From Phycisphaerales bacterium UBA1161 (lineage in GTDB: Bacteria; Planctomycetota; Phycisphaerae; Tepidisphaerales; Tepidisphaeraceae), in the NCBI GenBank assembly GCA_002311745.1, contig DBZL01000019.1:1-39629 (forward strand): a stretch of 39,629 nt of DNA, written 5' to 3'. Below the pieces are notes generated by a model. It was not told where the DNA came from, did no database searches, and saw only the letters and a list, made by a program, of their open reading frames with translations. The translations under genes were made by a program, and so were the position numbers. Position 1 is the first letter of the stretch; each line of letters starts with the position of its first letter. Positions 32,513 through 39,629 of this stretch are shown piece after piece.

Positions 32513-33041
32513 GATTCCTCCCGTGCGCCGCGATCGATGATTCCTCAAATTGCAACCGCCCACGTTGGATGGACAGGGCCGCGGCTCGCTTTGGGCCGCG
32601 GCATGGCTGAGCCCCGCAAGCGGCGAGTGCGGCGTTTGCACACACGGGCAACGGCTCGTCGCTCGTTTGCGCAGTTCGTTGAACGAACGGGCTATCGATT
32701 CGTCGGTTGCGCAGGGGGCAGAATCCCGCGCTGTGCTGGCCGCAGATTGGGGGAAGCCCGCTGCCCGGTTGACCCGTCAGGCACAGGAACGTGCCGAACA
32801 ACAGCAGCATCAGTTCCGTGCGGTTGGTGACGCCGAGCTTGGCGTAGACGCGCTGCAAGTGCGTGTGCACGGTATGCGGTGAGATATCCAGGCTGCACGC
32901 GATGGCGGATTCGTTGCGGTCTTGAGACACGCCCCAAACGATCTGCAACTCCCGCGGCGTGAGCTGCAAGCGGATGGACAGACGTTGCCACGCCTGGCGC
33001 GTGAAAAACTGAGCCAAAAGGAACGGTGTATTCTGGAGCAT
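32469..33041 (-). CDS. small LuxR-type HTH regulator 2 with stop-loss extension
   Basis: 190 residues from ATG 33041 (GGGGAG upstream). Residues 1-115 are homologous to regulator 1: LQLTPRELQIVWGVSQDRNE, SAIACSLDISPHTVHTHLQR and VYAKLGVTNRTELMLLLFG, ending in FCPLRN. Where regulator 1 has its TGA, this gene has CGA, so translation runs on for about 76 residues through the former intergenic DNA and into the start of the remnant at 32384-32512 in another frame. The extension is therefore accidental in origin. Likely DNA-binding regulator without a sensory domain. Confidence 0.8.
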   Translation of the reverse strand: MLQNTPFLLAQFFTRQAWQRLSIRLQLTPRELQIVWGVSQDRNESAIACSLDISPHTVHTHLQRVYAKLGVTNRTELMLLLFGTFLCLTGQPGSGLPPICGQHSAGFCPLRNRRIDSPFVQRTAQTSDEPLPVCANAALAACGAQPCRGPKRAAALSIQRGRLQFEESSIAAHGRNHVHTYDLPSGLRAS

Positions 33042-33202
33042 GGTCCACTCCCCCGGGGAACCCCCGGAACTAATTTAGGACCAACAACTTTTTACGGCTT
33101 GACCCCCTACACTTCTCTACGCGATACAGGACGTTGCCAACCGCAGATCATTTCACCAAAATTCGGCGCGCCAGCGCGTCTTCTTCACAAACCCCCGTCG
33201 AT

Positions 33203-36106
33203 TCAGTTTCCACTTTTTTGTGTCGTCGGCCGCGTGGCGGGCTGCGTCATCGCGGCGTCGAGCTGCCCCAGCGTCATTGCCGGGTTCTCTTTCAACGACT
33301 GCGCGGCTTGCTGCACCTCGTGGATCGTCTTGAGCAAATCTGGACGGTCCGAGACAAGTTGCGTCAGGGACTTGGACATATCCACGTAATATTCGCCATC
33401 GCTGCGCTTGACGATGGCCATTTCCCAATCGCCCCGCTCTTGCAGTCCGCCGTCCGGCTCGGACACCCAGTCCGGGATCGCAAAACTCCTTTCGCACCAG
33501 TTCACAGAAAGCAGCGTCTCGTTCTTGATTACGGCGTCTTGCCCAAACCTGGCCACGGCTTCGGCTTGAAAGCTCATCGAAGCGATGATCCAGCGTGCGA
33601 CCAAATCCACGAGATTGTGGGGATCATCCTGATTGCAAATTAGACGATGCCGCACCGCCGCGATATCCCCCTTTTCCCCCGCCTCGAGCATGGCCCGCAC
33701 CGCACCCATGGGCGTTTTGGGATCGGCTGCAAGGGCTTCAAATCGCTTCAAGCGGTGGAACGTGCTCCAGACCCACATCGTCATCCCCTCGGAATAGCGC
33801 TTTTGCATCGCCTCGACGGCCGCAGCCAGCTGCGCCGCGGACACGTCCGCGGTGGGCGGCTTCACCGGCTGGGCCGCAAAACCGCTGAACGTCACCCACT
33901 GCCGCTTGCGCTTCCATACGTGGAACGACTTCACCTTGGACAGCGGCACGCGATCAAACGTCGGCGCGGGGTCGCTGCGCCGATCGGTCGCTATTTGACG
34001 AAGACTGTAGGTGGCCGGATCCACCTCCGTGCCGTCCTGCAAGACCGCCGTGATCGTGACCAGATTCTCCGAGCCGTTCCTGCCGAAAAACTCGACCCCA
34101 AAACCGTTGTCTCTGGCTTGGAAAGTTCCCCCCAGCCGGTACGTTCTTCCGTCCACCACGATCGAGTCGCCGTCCCTGATCTGTCCCACCTTCTGCCACG
34201 GCCCCACGGGTATCCCCACCTCGAACCTGCTCGGCTGATCCACGGGAAACGACGCAAGGATTTGATGTGGTCCGTGTCCCGGCAAATCGCCACCACGGTT
34301 GTCCGACGGATGCCCGGTGGGTGTGTTTGGGGTCCAGGCTTGCTCCGGCCCGCTCAGTGTCAGCGCCACCCAGAACGGCTGCTGTGGGCTGTACGTGGAC
34401 ATCAACGCCCAGGGCTCGTCTACCGCTTGGCCCTGAGCGTCCCACCAGCAGTACGGCCACTGGTCCCGGCGACACATGCCGATCGCCGCGACGATCTTTC
34501 CGTCTTCCAGCTTCTTCTCGAAGGCGGGCAGAACCTGCGACGCCTCGTGCTTGGCCGCTGCCGCCCACAACACCGCCTGATTTTTGACCTTCAGCCGACC
34601 CTCCGGACCGTTTTGGCACCACCAATCCACGTCGTTGTCGAGCAGAGGCCCGGGCACGAACAACTGCCACTGAGTCGTCTTGAACGCCTCCCACACCACC
34701 AGGTGATGGCAGGGGGTTTGCGACGGCGTCGTGAACGAGCCGATAAACGCCAGCGACTCGCCCGCCCCCAGTGGTCCGTCGTACAGGATTGACTGCCCGC
34801 TCGATTCCGGCCCGACCGTCCCCGTTTGCCGATCGATGAACTGAATCCTGACTTTCCGATAATTCAGCTTGAGGTGCACCTGATCGTCGCCCACGACCTT
34901 CATCTGGCCCGTGCCGTCGCCGCCGCCTTGGACCTCGACGTTGTTCTCCCCGCCCGGCGGATAATTGAAGTTCAAGGGCACAAGGTCGTCTGGAATCTGC
35001 GGACCGCCTCTGACCTGCGCGAAGTTCAGCCAAATCGCGACCGCATCAACGCCGCCAGCCTTCCGGGCCTGGTCCACGGCCCCGCGCAGGGCAGCGGCGT
35101 TGAATACAATCGCGTCGTAAACCTTGCTGCCGGTCTGAACCGGCGTGCTCTGAAGTTGCTCGATCACGTTCAGGCCGTTGTCATTGAGCAGCACGTCCCA
35201 TTGCGCAAGTTGAACCGTTTGTCGCAGCTCCGGCTGGGTGGAGGCTTCGGTGGTGGGGGTGACGGCGACAACGGCGGGCCGCGTAGGCGCGTTGGAGGTC
35301 GCAGCGATGCGGGCACCGCCGGTGCCGCCGGTATTCAATACAAGCAAGATTCCGCCCGTGGACGCGGCTGTTGCGCAGGCCGCGCCCGCGAGCAGAATTT
35401 TGTAGAGGATTGCCTTTCTTCCCATGGCGGCCAGCGCTTTTTTTGCCACCCCCGCGCTGGCCGCCACAGTTGTGCCGGATGCCAAGCTGGCGGCGGCGAT
35501 CGTATGGACAAGGCCCACCGGGGCGGCTTGCGTCGTATGCGCGGTCAATGCGCCGACCAACGCGCCGGCGCCAAGGACCAATCCTCTGCGGGCAAAGGCG
35601 CCGCGCAGCTTTTCCACCGCCCGCACCACCCGTTTCCTGGCGCCTTCCTCGCTAATCCCCAACGCCTGGCCGACTTCAGCCCAACTCATTCGCTGGTAAA
35701 ACCGCAACAACACCGCTTCCCGATCGCGCCCTCCCAGGTCCTCAACTGCCTCCTCCAGGAAGGGCGACATCTGTTCCCATGGAGCTTCGCCCGAGTTGGC
35801 TGACATTTCACTGGCCTTGGCCGCTTCCCTTTCGTGAAAGCGTCGCCGCGCCTCGGATCGTAAGAGCTTGGCCGATGCGTACCGCATAACCTGAAACAGC
35901 CATGCCGACAGGATCGTTCCTTTTCTCAGTTGCTTGCACGAGGCCAGGGCGATGAAGACCGCTTGGGTCACATCTTCGGCCCGGTGAGGATCGTGGGTGC
36001 GCCGCAGGGCGGCCGAATAGACCCAGTCAATGTGGCGGGCCACCAACGCGGCAAACGCGTCCTGCGAGCCCTGGCGATATTGCACCAATAACTCAAGGTC
36101 GCTCAT
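33203..36106 (-). CDS. membrane-tethered ECF sigma factor with very large C-terminal region
   Basis: 967 residues from ATG 36106. Residues 1-95 are sigma region 2 (LVARHIDWVYSAALRRT, AEDVTQAVFIALA) and about 118-172 region 4 (DREAVLLRFYQRMSWAEVG, ALGISEEGARKRVVRAVEKL). Small hydrophobic stretches and a transmembrane segment at about 231-257 follow. The remaining roughly 700 residues are unrecognised and, if the topology is single-pass, lie outside the cytoplasm. They contain long Trp-rich beta-type regions (QWPYCWWDAQG) and a helical end (AVEAMQKRYSEGMTMWVW). This suggests a sigma factor with its own sensor. The start overlaps the stop of the mini-ORF upstream by ATGA. The longer frame upstream is rejected as it reads that ORF. 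Confidence 0.85.
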   Translation of the reverse strand: MSDLELLVQYRQGSQDAFAALVARHIDWVYSAALRRTHDPHRAEDVTQAVFIALASCKQLRKGTILSAWLFQVMRYASAKLLRSEARRRFHEREAAKASEMSANSGEAPWEQMSPFLEEAVEDLGGRDREAVLLRFYQRMSWAEVGQALGISEEGARKRVVRAVEKLRGAFARRGLVLGAGALVGALTAHTTQAAPVGLVHTIAAASLASGTTVAASAGVAKKALAAMGRKAILYKILLAGAACATAASTGGILLVLNTGGTGGARIAATSNAPTRPAVVAVTPTTEASTQPELRQTVQLAQWDVLLNDNGLNVIEQLQSTPVQTGSKVYDAIVFNAAALRGAVDQARKAGGVDAVAIWLNFAQVRGGPQIPDDLVPLNFNYPPGGENNVEVQGGGDGTGQMKVVGDDQVHLKLNYRKVRIQFIDRQTGTVGPESSGQSILYDGPLGAGESLAFIGSFTTPSQTPCHHLVVWEAFKTTQWQLFVPGPLLDNDVDWWCQNGPEGRLKVKNQAVLWAAAAKHEASQVLPAFEKKLEDGKIVAAIGMCRRDQWPYCWWDAQGQAVDEPWALMSTYSPQQPFWVALTLSGPEQAWTPNTPTGHPSDNRGGDLPGHGPHQILASFPVDQPSRFEVGIPVGPWQKVGQIRDGDSIVVDGRTYRLGGTFQARDNGFGVEFFGRNGSENLVTITAVLQDGTEVDPATYSLRQIATDRRSDPAPTFDRVPLSKVKSFHVWKRKRQWVTFSGFAAQPVKPPTADVSAAQLAAAVEAMQKRYSEGMTMWVWSTFHRLKRFEALAADPKTPMGAVRAMLEAGEKGDIAAVRHRLICNQDDPHNLVDLVARWIIASMSFQAEAVARFGQDAVIKNETLLSVNWCERSFAIPDWVSEPDGGLQERGDWEMAIVKRSDGEYYVDMSKSLTQLVSDRPDLLKTIHEVQQAAQSLKENPAMTLGQLDAAMTQPATRPTTQKSGN

Positions 36107-36399
36107 GGCCTGTCCATGCACCCGTAAATACCCGCACCCGAAAGAACCGGGACATTTTTCCGGGATGCCCCTCCTCCTTTGAACGCGACATCGGACTTCG
36201 CCTGGCGCAGCAAAAAAGTTCCTCCCGCCAATGCCAAAAGCCAGAGGGTGGTGACGTTTTGCCCGTTGGGGGATGTGATGGCGGTGGCGATCAGGGTGAT
36301 CGCCACCGCCGCCGCGAGCACGCCTCGACAGCTTTGCCGCGATATCCTGCCTCTTGCCCTTGACCCCCGGGCGCAACGAGAGATTTCGCTCGTGAACAT
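36103..36399 (-). CDS. 98-residue mini PEP-CTERM-like protein coupled to the sigma factor (empty unit 3)
   Basis: From ATG 36399 (AAGGGG 7 nt upstream) the product has a basic N-terminus (RCARGSRARGRISRQ) and a hydrophobic stretch VLAAAVAITLIATAI. NVTTLW follows, then directly the array-type tail segment LLALAGGTFLLRQ and about 30 further residues. No central domain and no PEP motif are present, so it looks like a surface-protein gene with its middle deleted. Its TGA overlaps the sigma-factor ATG (ATGA), indicating translational coupling. It may be a small membrane protein working with the sigma factor or only a decayed leader ORF. Confidence 0.5.
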   Translation of the reverse strand: MFTSEISRCARGSRARGRISRQSCRGVLAAAVAITLIATAITSPNGQNVTTLWLLALAGGTFLLRQAKSDVAFKGGGASRKNVPVLSGAGIYGCMDRP

Positions 36400-36463
36400 A
36401 ATTTTCCCCTTGGGGTGTGCTGCGAAGCCCCGAATTGGATCTGCCCACGTTGCATGGGACAGA
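36400..36463 (-). promoter_or_regulatory. structured 5' leader, type A, second copy
   Basis: Hairpin TCTGCCC...GGGACAGA (36440-36463) and the AATTCGGGG/CACACCCC element before the ribosome-binding site match the leader of array member 2 (20035-20106). Similarity extends to about 36550. The remaining bases to 36759 hold no recognised gene. Confidence 0.5.
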
Positions 36464-36759
36464 CTCCCCGTATCCCCCCCCAAGCGAGTGTCACGGAAGC
36501 GGCGCGTTTGCCGTCTTCGTGCCCCGTCTACGTCTGAGGGCACACGGTAACGTTTTTCCGCGCGCAATGAAAATCAGTGCAAAAATTGGGAAAATTCGAG
36601 CGGCGAACTAACTTCGTCGGGATAAAGCGAGCTCTATGAACCGCGGACCAGAGCGGCCCTTGCAAACCGGCGGGCAATTCCGACAATGTCTCCCCCTGGC
36701 GGCGGACTAATTTGTCCCACGCGTTTTTTCACCAACAAAGATTTTTTCCGGGAGATTCC

Positions 36760-38190
36760 ATGAGCGGGCAGGCGTTTGGCGTCATTGGTCTGGAAGTGAT
36801 GGGTCGCAACATCGCGCTCAACATCGAGCGCAACGGCTTCCCCATCGCGGTCTTCAACCGCACCACTTCCAAGAGCGAAAATTTCATCAGCGGCATCGCC
36901 CGCGGCAAAAAGGCGAAAATGGGACGCACGGTCGAGGAATTCGCGTCCCTGCTGGAACGGCCGCGGCGCATTCTGATCATGGTCAAGGCGGGCCAGCCCG
37001 TCGATCAGGTCATCGATAGCCTCAAGCCCGTGCTTCAGCCGGGCGACATCGTCATCGACGGCGGCAATTCCCTGTACACGGACACCGAGCGGCGCGGGGA
37101 TCAGCTCAAGGACACCGGCATCCGCTTCTTCGGCATGGGCATCAGCGGCGGCGAGGAAGGCGCCCTGTGGGGCCCGAGCATCATGCCCGGCGGCGACATG
37201 GAGGCCTACAAGCACCTGGAGCCGATCCTCACCAAGATCGCCGCCAAGAGCGAAGACGACGGCCCCTGCGTCGCCTACTGCGGCGCCCGCGGGGCGGGGC
37301 ACTTCGTCAAAATGTGCCACAACGGCATCGAGTACGGCGACATGGAGCTGATCGCCGAGGCCTACGACCTGCTCAAAAACGTCGGGGGCTTGAACAACAA
37401 ACAGCTCAAGGACGTCTTCTCCGAATGGAACACCAGCGAGCTGAAGAGCTTCCTGATCGAGATCACCACCAAGGTGATCGACTTTGCCGATCCGCTGAAC
37501 CCCAAGCAGCCGCTGGTCGAGCAGATTCTGGACGTGGTGGGGATGAAAGGCACAGGCACGTGGACGATCAAGGCGGCTCTGGACCTGCAAGTTCCGGTGC
37601 CGACGATGGCCGCGGCAGTCGATGCGCGCGAAATCTCCATGCTCAAGAACGAGCGCGTGGCGGCGTCCAAGGTCCTGACCGGACCCAAGCCGAACAAATA
37701 CACCGGCGACGTCAAGGCGTTCATCAAGGACGTGCGCGACGCCCTGTACTGCAGCAAGATCTGCTCCTACGCGCAGGGGATGGCCCTGCTGACGGCGGCG
37801 AACAAGGCGTTCAACTACGGCATCCGCCTGGACGAAATGGCCCGCATCTGGAAAGCCGGCTGCATCATCCGCGCCGTGTTCCTGGGCGAGATCAAGAATG
37901 CTTTCCATGAAGAGCCGGGCCTGGCCAACCTGCTGATGGCCAACCGATTCCGTGAAGCGATCCTGCCTCGCCAGGACGCCTGGCGGCGCATCGTGCAGCT
38001 TGGCGCCCAAAGCGGCATCACCACGCCTGCGTTCAGCGCGTCCCTGGCGTATTACGACGCCTACCGCCGCGAGCGTCTGCCGGGCAACCTGATCCAAGCC
38101 CAGCGCGACTTCTTCGGCGCCCACACCTACGCCCGCGTGGACAATCCCACGGGTCCGATGATCCACACGGAGTGGTCGGCCAAAAAGTGA
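36760..38190 (+). CDS. gnd: 6-phosphogluconate dehydrogenase, decarboxylating (Gnd)
   Basis: 476 residues; oxidises 6-phosphogluconate to ribulose 5-phosphate and CO2 with NADP in the pentose phosphate pathway. It has the N-terminal Rossmann fingerprint GLEVMGRNIALNIERNGF (Glu where many enzymes have Ala) and NRT. Substrate-binding DGGNSLYTDTERR and MGISGGEEGA are present, as are the catalytic Lys/Asn/Glu in GHFVKMCHNGIEYGDM and the C-terminal AQRDFFGAHTY. ATG 36760 has GGGAG 5 nt upstream. It is divergent from the sigma gene group and not obviously part of it. Confidence 0.96.
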   Translation: MSGQAFGVIGLEVMGRNIALNIERNGFPIAVFNRTTSKSENFISGIARGKKAKMGRTVEEFASLLERPRRILIMVKAGQPVDQVIDSLKPVLQPGDIVIDGGNSLYTDTERRGDQLKDTGIRFFGMGISGGEEGALWGPSIMPGGDMEAYKHLEPILTKIAAKSEDDGPCVAYCGARGAGHFVKMCHNGIEYGDMELIAEAYDLLKNVGGLNNKQLKDVFSEWNTSELKSFLIEITTKVIDFADPLNPKQPLVEQILDVVGMKGTGTWTIKAALDLQVPVPTMAAAVDAREISMLKNERVAASKVLTGPKPNKYTGDVKAFIKDVRDALYCSKICSYAQGMALLTAANKAFNYGIRLDEMARIWKAGCIIRAVFLGEIKNAFHEEPGLANLLMANRFREAILPRQDAWRRIVQLGAQSGITTPAFSASLAYYDAYRRERLPGNLIQAQRDFFGAHTYARVDNPTGPMIHTEWSAKK

Positions 38191-38386
38191 ACAAATAAAT
38201 CGAGTTGCTAGTCGCTGGTTGCCGGGAAGCGGCGTCGCTTTCTCGCCGGGGACTCCCTTTTCACTCGATGAAACCGGACACGCGCGGTTTGCGGGGCGTC
38301 GCGGCTCTATTCGGTCTTTCCAGCGGCCCGTTCCATCAGTTCCATTTGCCAACGAAAACCGCTCACGTCCGGGTTCCATCCGCCTC
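38191..38386. other. intergenic, nothing recognised
   Basis: 196 bp between convergent gnd and the unknown membrane protein gene. Short open frames exist on the plus strand but lack ribosome-binding sites and family features. No clear hairpin with a T-run was found. Confidence 0.5.
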
Positions 38387-39574
38387 TTACTGATCTTCTG
38401 ACGCCCGGCGGATGGACAGGACCGTGTCTTGTGTCGCGTATGCCCCCAACACGTCACCCTTCTCAGCCTTAAAGGAACTACTAAAGGTTAACCCAACGGA
38501 TCCGATGGATGTTTTCAGTTCGATAGGACTGATCGCTTGTGAAAAGGACAACTCTCCACCGAAATAAAAACCCACACCATTCATGGCGACGGCACATGGG
38601 AATTGCCGGTGCGACTCTATGCCAAGCGACCTCTCGTCTGTCTCGATGATGAACATGCTCGTCGCCCCCCGGGAGCCCACCTGGGCCGCCGTGGTAACCC
38701 CTATCTTACCTGCTGGTTTCAGTTGAGGGTTGATAGCGTATTGTGCGATAGCGTCACCGCTGGCGCCCGAAGCTTTTATCGTTCCAAAGCCTTCGGGCAC
38801 ATCAATATCCATCTGGCCCCCCATCGAAAAGCCCATGCCCTTCTCCGTTGGCGCGGCATCCACGGAAAGGTCGTCAAGCTTCCGGATTAGGTAATCGGTG
38901 CGGGCCATGCCGAACCAAAGCCTCGCGGGCAGGCTTGTTGACGGAACGACAAAGCAGTAGTTGGCCCACACTGCGTTGCCCGCATCGATAGTGAGTGGCA
39001 CAGACTTGACGGCTTCCCTGGATTTTTCGGTTGGTTTGCCGACCAACTGAGAGCTATCTATTGAAACACCAACACATGAAAACATCTCACCATCAGCTCC
39101 TTTGAACACAACGTCTCCGAGTTTGAATGTTGCTTTCTTGGCGTCCGTGTTCGTGACATTGACGCGGAGCGTCAACAGGCCGTCAGTCGGTTGCGTAAGG
39201 CCACCGCCGGAAAAAACGATCCAGCGACCGCTCTTGGTCAACGCGAGGGCCGCGGCCGCTACCCTGCTTGGCGTAATGCATGGCGCGATAGATACTACAG
39301 ATGATGAGTCATCTGTATCTTCCGATGGTAGATACATCGGTACTGGCGTTTGCGACCGAACGCCATCAACGTGGATAGCCCATTTGTCGAACGTTATGTC
39401 GGCCGCCCCCCGGGTTGTGGGCGAAAGTCGGGTCGGAGCAGAAGTCGTCCCCGTATCTTCGTCTCGTGGGCCAGCACCGGCGGCATTCTCAAAGCGCGAG
39501 CGCCATGGATGTAACGCGACCAGCACTACAACCGCAACCAGCGCGATCGCAAGCACGATGAATCGACGCGTCAT
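38387..39574 (-). CDS. unknown membrane-anchored extracytoplasmic protein
   Basis: 395 residues from ATG 39574 (GGAGG 5 nt upstream). The N-terminus MTRRFIVLAIALVAVVVLVA is an uncleaved signal anchor. The rest is soluble and beta-rich (SGRWIVFSGGGLTQPTDGLL, LRVNVTNTDAKKATFKLGD). The segment LTLRVNVTN...FKLGDVVFKGADG resembles DUF4352-type immunoglobulin-like domains that compare protein modifications, weakly. The second half has no recognised match. No operon partner is visible in the window. Confidence 0.7.
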   Translation of the reverse strand: MTRRFIVLAIALVAVVVLVALHPWRSRFENAAGAGPRDEDTGTTSAPTRLSPTTRGAADITFDKWAIHVDGVRSQTPVPMYLPSEDTDDSSSVVSIAPCITPSRVAAAALALTKSGRWIVFSGGGLTQPTDGLLTLRVNVTNTDAKKATFKLGDVVFKGADGEMFSCVGVSIDSSQLVGKPTEKSREAVKSVPLTIDAGNAVWANYCFVVPSTSLPARLWFGMARTDYLIRKLDDLSVDAAPTEKGMGFSMGGQMDIDVPEGFGTIKASGASGDAIAQYAINPQLKPAGKIGVTTAAQVGSRGATSMFIIETDERSLGIESHRQFPCAVAMNGVGFYFGGELSFSQAISPIELKTSIGSVGLTFSSSFKAEKGDVLGAYATQDTVLSIRRASEDQ

Positions 39575-39629
39575 TTCAACCTCCGGGACGCAGAACACGG
39601 GACAGATCTTAATGGCATCAATTTAAGCA

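Noticed and set aside
18296..36463. CRISPR array, prophage or transposase as cause of the repeats
   Set aside because: Repeats are irregularly spaced, tied to gene ends, and no transposase, integrase or cas gene was found in the window.
38205..38401. Small plus-strand frames after gnd
   Set aside because: No ribosome-binding site, domain or coupling to a neighbour.

Overview
The window is GC-rich bacterial chromosome. It most resembles a planctomycete of the Phycisphaerae type. This inference rests on a family of exported proteins ending in VPEP-AS + hydrophobic stretch + Arg-rich tails (PEP-CTERM sorting signals), a membrane-tethered ECF sigma factor of planctomycete style, ECF-type GEAPW..PFL sequences and a GloVer-repeat protein. 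No rRNA or marker gene fixes the taxonomy.

Left part (1-18.2 kb) is ordinary metabolism. A minus-strand branched-chain amino-acid ABC transporter operon runs livK-livH-livM-livG-livF. Then come plus-strand lactate-utilisation genes lutA and lutB, a PMT/ArnT-like membrane glycosyltransferase, and lutC. lutA is bracketed by two copies of a palindromic intergenic repeat. Next are a rhaI-type sugar isomerase with an MFS transporter, a minus-strand group of trigger factor, HisS and a small membrane protein, a tRNA-Arg(TCT), and a glycogen-debranching-type enzyme.

Middle part (18.3-31.5 kb) is an all-minus-strand array of ten exosortase-type (PEP-CTERM) surface proteins. Their central modules differ: LecA/PA-IL-like lectin folds, jelly-roll or concanavalin-like folds, beta-propellers, GloVer repeats and a beta-helix. 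Their ends share DNA: near-identical 3' tails of about 60 bp, and a few recurring 5' leaders with hairpins and a GGGAAACTGTTTAACTC box 18 nt before the start codon. Interspersed are pseudogenes, 'empty' leader-plus-tail units, a copied scrap of the debranching-enzyme 3' end, and four copies of a dead fragment resembling the ECF sigma gene further right. No exosortase gene is present in the window, so the sorting enzyme must be encoded elsewhere.

Regulators are embedded in or next to the array: a sigma-54 activator without a receiver domain, a receiver-like protein lacking the acceptor Asp, two small stand-alone LuxR-type HTH proteins, and a 967-residue ECF sigma factor with a transmembrane segment and a large C-terminal region. 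The sigma gene overlaps by ATGA a 98-residue mini-protein made of PEP-CTERM ends. Together these look like a recombining family of surface adhesins/lectins with local regulators.

Right part (36.7-39.6 kb) holds gnd (6-phosphogluconate dehydrogenase) and an unknown membrane-anchored protein.
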